A stretch of DNA of 64,000 nt from Tenuibacillus multivorans (GTDB lineage: Bacteria; Bacillota; Bacilli; Bacillales; Alkalibacillaceae), in contig NZ_FNIG01000001.1 of assembly GCF_900103915.1 (NCBI RefSeq), forward strand, positions 434,001 to 498,000, given 5' to 3'. A program made the translations under genes and the position numbers. A model generated the notes under the pieces. The model was not told the origin of the DNA, ran no database searches, and worked only from the letters and a program-made list of their open reading frames with translations. Shown piece by piece: positions 59,987-64,000 of the stretch; positions within the stretch are counted from its first letter, which is position 1; each line of letters begins with the position of its first letter.

Positions 59987-61057
59987 TTAATTCCGATTAA
60001 AAACATCAACCGCCATCTCAGCCGTATGTACCGCATCGCGATGCAACGACTCCACACGCTTTTCATACGCCGACAAGTCACGCTCATGCAAACTTCGAGC
60101 CGCCTCCACGATATCCTCAGCTCCCCATTGATCCTGACGCACATGACCGACAACAGGCTGATCGACCATCGAGGCAAACGAATCAATTTTCGGATCATAT
60201 GATAACGCAGCAAAAGGCGTATGACTAATCGCCGCAAAAATGAGCGCGTGCAGCCGCATACCAACGAGCAACTCCGACTCGCCAATTAAGGCAATTTTCT
60301 CTTCCATCGATAGGTTATACGGCGCAATCTTACTTTTCTCGCGCATCATCTTCGCCGTTTCCTTAGACGTTTTATAATCGTGCTTCCCATGCATCGGGAC
60401 AAACACGATCGAATAACCGTCGCGAGCCAATTGATCGAGCGCATCCGCGATACGAATCAGGTACGGCACCTGCGTCTGCCATTCGCGCACACTCACAGTC
60501 ACAATCGGCCCCACCACATTGACATCTGCCAACCATTCACTAGTAAAACGTCGTCCATCTAGACCGAGCACCGGATCCGGCACGACCGTCACCCCTGGCG
60601 CAACCTTCATCCGCTCAAGCAACGCCTTCGAATCCTCATCACGCACGGTAATCTGATCCACCTTATTAAACGTCGATCGTAACAACCACTTAGACAGCAT
60701 CCGATTAACCGGCCCGACGCCTTGCGCATAGACGAATACCGACTTACCAAACCACTTCGCCATCCGAATAATCCCCGCATAATAAGGAATCGACTTAATA
60801 CTCGTCGCATCCTGCATCAAGCTGCCACCACCGCTAATCAAACCATCACTCGATTTAATCACCTCACGCACAGCCTTTAAATCAAACCGATTCACCGCCT
60901 CAACATCATACAGCTCAGCCGTCTGACTCGGATTATTCGATAACACTGTCACCTCAACATCAGGCTTGAGCTCGCGCAGCGTCCTGACAATCGAAAACAA
61001 AATCGCTTCATCGCCAACATTGTCAAACCCGTAATACCCCGACATCACAATTCGCAT
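59987..61057 (-). CDS. csaB: Polysaccharide pyruvyl transferase CsaB
   Basis: Adds ketal-pyruvate to the secondary wall polymer that anchors S-layer-homology domains. The 356-residue protein starts MRIVMSGYYGFDNVGDEAIL. It has ISGGGSLMQDATS, FVYAQGVGPVNR and the C-terminal LVGMRLHALIFAAISHTPF motif typical of the family. ATG 61057 follows CGAGGTGAG, one base after the stop of the DUF5693 gene, so the two are translationally coupled. Its presence suggests an S-layer or SLH-anchored proteins. Confidence 0.93.
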   Translation of the reverse strand: MRIVMSGYYGFDNVGDEAILFSIVRTLRELKPDVEVTVLSNNPSQTAELYDVEAVNRFDLKAVREVIKSSDGLISGGGSLMQDATSIKSIPYYAGIIRMAKWFGKSVFVYAQGVGPVNRMLSKWLLRSTFNKVDQITVRDEDSKALLERMKVAPGVTVVPDPVLGLDGRRFTSEWLADVNVVGPIVTVSVREWQTQVPYLIRIADALDQLARDGYSIVFVPMHGKHDYKTSKETAKMMREKSKIAPYNLSMEEKIALIGESELLVGMRLHALIFAAISHTPFAALSYDPKIDSFASMVDQPVVGHVRQDQWGAEDIVEAARSLHERDLSAYEKRVESLHRDAVHTAEMAVDVFNRN

Positions 61058-61058
61058 T

Positions 61059-62915
61059 TTACTCACCTCGCGGGAAAAACTTTCGCGCATAATTATAAAC
61101 AAAATTAAAGACAACAATGGCGATGAGACCAATGATTAAGCCAAACACAAGCCCATAAACCGTACGCAATAACGAAATTTCAAGCGGAATATGGAAATGG
61201 GTGAACGTATTCATAATCGATAAAAAGCCGATGACACCAGGAATAAGCAGGAGACGTCCCCAAATCTTACTGTAACGCATCACATATAGACCAAGCACGA
61301 ACGCCGGGAACCCAAGTAAAAATTCCTTCGTTCTCGGACGGACATATAGATACTCTTCTAACAGCTGGCGCATCGTCATTTCGATTTGACTGACCTCGTT
61401 CGTGTTTCCGGTCCGCATTAGATAGTACAATCCTACCGCACCGAGTAAACCGATCACGACGAGATGCCAGTATTTCGCTTCAGTATTAAGCATCCGCAAG
61501 CCGATCTGCCAGAAGAAATACACCGCTACAAACGCAATCGGCAGTAGATAAACGAGCTTCACGCCACGGAACATTTCAAAACCGGTAATAAACCCGTTAC
61601 CATTTAAAACGGCAACGACAATTAAAATCCCAACGAACGTATAAAGCGTCGCCATCAGGAATCCTTTTAACATGTTCGGAACAGACCCCGCATGATTTTG
61701 CGAAGCCTTCACAACCGCATAGGACGGTGCCGCCACCGCAATACCTAACGCAAACGCCTGCGCAAATAACAATCGGTCCGTGAGCAGGTAAGCGATCGCT
61801 AATAACGCCATCAGTCCTGTTACACCGAAACGTAAAATCATCACCGGCACAATTTCAGACGCGATATAAATAAACACAACCCCAGCCGCAAACGCCGCTA
61901 ACACGCTCCAAAACGGAATATCGACATCTTCAAACGGGGCAGGGGAGCCCGTCGTAAACTTGTCCGGCATCTCTGCATACAGCATATCTAAAAATTCAGT
62001 CGTGCCTTGTAAGCTCTCATGCGGCTCCGCATCCGGCACGTGTAAAAACAACGAACGCATATTACGCTCTTTCACCGCACGAATCGCCTGGTCCACATCT
62101 TCCTCTAAACTAGTGTTATCAAGAGTCAAGCTATGGAGACGAACAAAATCATAGCCCGTATTCCGCGAAATCATCACATTCCCTTTTTGACGAGTAAACT
62201 CAATATCGTAAAAATAATAACCCGCATCATGAAGCTCATTCGTCAGCTCCGTCATCACATCAAGATCCGGATACCCAATCGCTTCCTCACCCGAGAAGAG
62301 TAAACCGTTAAGCTGACCATCTAAATTCGTTAAATAATCAATCGTCGTTTCATTCCCGTATTGATCGGTATTTTCGACCCGTGCGATATAATTAAAACCA
62401 TACGACTTAATCTTTTCAATCATCTGCTGGTCATAACCCAGAACGGTATTTAACGACATCTGACTATCCATTTTAAGATGTAATAATGGCTCTGATCCCA
62501 CCATTACTTCTTCCATTTCAAAGTGCTGGAAGATTAAATCCATATAAAACTCATTCTCCGGAAGGGATACAAAGACGCCATCCGTATCCTCCGTAATCTC
62601 AAAATCATACTCACTAAAACGAAGCGCCTCTTTTAAATCAGTCGGCGAATATAAATCAATAATTTCATCTTCATCCATCGAATCTAGCGAAATCGGCTCA
62701 ACACTAATCGTCGTTAAACCCGCATCCTTTAATTCCTGCAACGCCTCATCAAGCGAAATCCCACTCTCAGACGTGAGCTCCTCAATCTCAAAATAAGGCA
62801 GCACCGTTTCATATGTAGCATTCGATTCCTCAACCTGCCAGCGATTCACGACCCCAGGCAGCGAAGCCAATAACAGAAGTATCACAATCCCCAAAAGTAA
62901 AATCCGTTTAGACAT
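61059..62915 (-). CDS. DUF5693 membrane protein
   Basis: A 618-residue protein: an N-terminal signal/anchor helix, an outside domain of about 330 residues (VEPISLDSMDEDEI, the IARVEN motif and LFSGEEAIGYPD), then about nine membrane helices. It matches DUF5693, usually encoded next to csaB. Its exact role in secondary-polymer or S-layer assembly is unknown. AAAGGAGAG precedes the ATG. Confidence 0.85.
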   Translation of the reverse strand: MSKRILLLGIVILLLLASLPGVVNRWQVEESNATYETVLPYFEIEELTSESGISLDEALQELKDAGLTTISVEPISLDSMDEDEIIDLYSPTDLKEALRFSEYDFEITEDTDGVFVSLPENEFYMDLIFQHFEMEEVMVGSEPLLHLKMDSQMSLNTVLGYDQQMIEKIKSYGFNYIARVENTDQYGNETTIDYLTNLDGQLNGLLFSGEEAIGYPDLDVMTELTNELHDAGYYFYDIEFTRQKGNVMISRNTGYDFVRLHSLTLDNTSLEEDVDQAIRAVKERNMRSLFLHVPDAEPHESLQGTTEFLDMLYAEMPDKFTTGSPAPFEDVDIPFWSVLAAFAAGVVFIYIASEIVPVMILRFGVTGLMALLAIAYLLTDRLLFAQAFALGIAVAAPSYAVVKASQNHAGSVPNMLKGFLMATLYTFVGILIVVAVLNGNGFITGFEMFRGVKLVYLLPIAFVAVYFFWQIGLRMLNTEAKYWHLVVIGLLGAVGLYYLMRTGNTNEVSQIEMTMRQLLEEYLYVRPRTKEFLLGFPAFVLGLYVMRYSKIWGRLLLIPGVIGFLSIMNTFTHFHIPLEISLLRTVYGLVFGLIIGLIAIVVFNFVYNYARKFFPRGE

Positions 62916-62983
62916 GCATTTCTCTCCTTTATGTATGTAATATTCAGCGCGAACCTCATACCGCGCTTAAGTTTTTTGAGACA

Positions 62984-63104
62984 AACTTAAATAAAAATGA
63001 TATGAACTTAAACAAAAATTTTGTAACTTAAATAGATTTAAGGAAAACTTACACAACTTTTAAGCCAACTTAAACAAAAACTGCTTAAACTTAAACACTT
63101 ATCT
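62984..63104. repeat. 21-bp phased array F (AACTTAAACAAAAA family)
   Basis: AACTTA cores lie at 62984, 63005, 63025 (a 20-bp step), 63046, 63067 and 63088, otherwise 21 bp apart. They are followed by AACAAAAA in the best units, which puts A tracts at two-turn spacing. It fills the gap between the flippase and DUF5693 genes and ends at the flippase stop codon. It is inside an apparent leftward operon. Confidence 0.8.
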
Positions 63105-64000
63105 ATTTAAAAAACTTCCCAATCACTGGGAACTGGGCTAATAAGTCACGCCCAATCGCTTTATACACGAAAATCTGCACCGCATACAGAGCGGCACCGA
63201 CTAGAATAGCAGCGACCACATAGCCCATCGCTTCTAGTCTTGTCCATGAGGCGATATTCATGTATAACGTTGGAAGGCCAATCAACGCCCCCATTACAAT
63301 AGAAGAAAACATAATTTTAACTACATTCAAATCCATCACTTTAAACGGTACTGCACGGTAAATGAACACGAACGTCGCTGTCATTAAAATTAAATAAACA
63401 ACTAACGTCGACATCGCCGCACCATCTAAGCCAAACTGCTGGATCAACACGACGTTGAGCACCGTTTTCACGACCATCGAGCCGAGGACAACCAACGCCG
63501 CACGACCAGCCCAGTTGATCCCCTGCATAATCCCGATCGAAACAACTACAATCGATGTAAACACGGAACTCACATTTAGAATCGCAAGGACTGTGTTCCC
63601 CTCTAAATCGGTAAAGAGCGCGAGGTTCATTGGTAGCGTCAACGCAAACAGTCCTGCCGCAGCCGGCCACGAGACTAAATGCGTCATGTAAAACGCTCGC
63701 TCAATAACCGAGCGCGTCTCATCAAACTGACGCTCCGCCAACTTCTTCGTAATCAGCGGCACAAGGGGGAGGACGACCGACATCGAGAACACCGTCGCAA
63801 TCTGAACGAGCGCCAGCCCACGACCGTAAATCCCGTATAAATAATTGATGTCACCCGTCTCAACACCAGCCGTCCGCAAACCCAATGGCACGGTAAACGA
63901 ATCGACGACATTGACTAAAGCCATCGTAATCGTCCCAATCGCAATCGGAATTGACACCTTTAAAATACGCTTCGCCCAGTGTTTAAACGTCGCAAACGAA
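63103..64000 (-). CDS. MOP-superfamily flippase (MurJ/SpoVB-like), 5' part beyond the window
   Basis: C-terminal 299 residues of a polytopic membrane protein of the polysaccharide biosynthesis/MviN family; the frame is open past base 64000. It has at least eight hydrophobic helices and family segments such as LYGIYGRGLALVQIATVFSMSVVLPLVPLI and a GIMQGINWAGRAALVVL helix. It probably flips a lipid-linked envelope precursor. It comes first in the leftward cluster flippase, DUF5693, csaB. Confidence 0.85.
   Translation of the reverse strand, partial: SFATFKHWAKRILKVSIPIAIGTITMALVNVVDSFTVPLGLRTAGVETGDINYLYGIYGRGLALVQIATVFSMSVVLPLVPLITKKLAERQFDETRSVIERAFYMTHLVSWPAAAGLFALTLPMNLALFTDLEGNTVLAILNVSSVFTSIVVVSIGIMQGINWAGRAALVVLGSMVVKTVLNVVLIQQFGLDGAAMSTLVVYLILMTATFVFIYRAVPFKVMDLNVVKIMFSSIVMGALIGLPTLYMNIASWTRLEAMGYVVAAILVGAALYAVQIFVYKAIGRDLLAQFPVIGKFFK

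Overview
The window comes from a low-GC, Gram-positive, endospore-forming member of the Bacillaceae. Gene order from rho to fabZ follows the Bacillus subtilis chromosome: rho, rpmE, tdk, prfA, prmC, spoIIR, tsaC, mntP, ywlE, rpiB, ywlG, glyA, upp, mnaA, the atp operon, a DUF1146 gene, ywmB, murA, spoIID, spoIIQ, spoIIID, mbl, flhO, flhP, epuA-like, fabZ. A comK gene, flhO/flhP, and a csaB/LTA-synthase/LCP envelope set suggest competence, flagella, and an S-layer or secondary-polymer envelope. The c subunit of the ATP synthase lacks the special motifs of extreme alkaliphiles. No rRNA or tRNA gene was seen.

Layout. 1-12 kb holds information-processing and metabolic housekeeping genes. 12-24 kb holds upp, mnaA, a secreted subtilase and the nine-gene ATP synthase operon. 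24-29.3 kb holds cell-wall and sporulation genes; spoIIR and spoIIQ carry matching candidate sigma-F promoters. 29.4-34 kb is an accessory insertion between spoIIID and mbl, which are neighbours in B. subtilis. It contains a broken ArdC-type gene, mobile-element-like hairpins, a divergent pair (small membrane protein and secreted acidic protein) and an acyl-CoA ligase. 34.3-39.8 kb holds mbl, flagellar genes, fabZ, small genes and comK. 40-45 kb is a TetR-regulated RND efflux operon. 45-64 kb is mostly envelope functions: an LCP transferase, acyltransferases, an LTA synthase, an MBOAT/SGNH O-acetylation pair, and a flippase / DUF5693 / CsaB cluster, plus Fic, NERD and DinB proteins.

The most unusual signal is a set of twelve tandem arrays in non-coding gaps (about 51, 4988, 13978, 26512, 36293, 39858, 45152, 47106, 49783, 56797, 57605 and 62984). 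Nearly every unit is exactly 21 bp, i.e. two turns of B-DNA. The spacing holds even though the arrays belong to at least five sequence families, and rare 20- or 22-bp units break it. Seven arrays share the core AATGGGGAA / TTCCCCATT in either orientation, often as alternating half-units of a 42-bp dimer. Most lie 10-60 bp past an intrinsic terminator, before the next gene. Because 21 is divisible by three they create long spurious open frames on both strands. I know of no described function; helically phased protein binding or architectural DNA is my inference.
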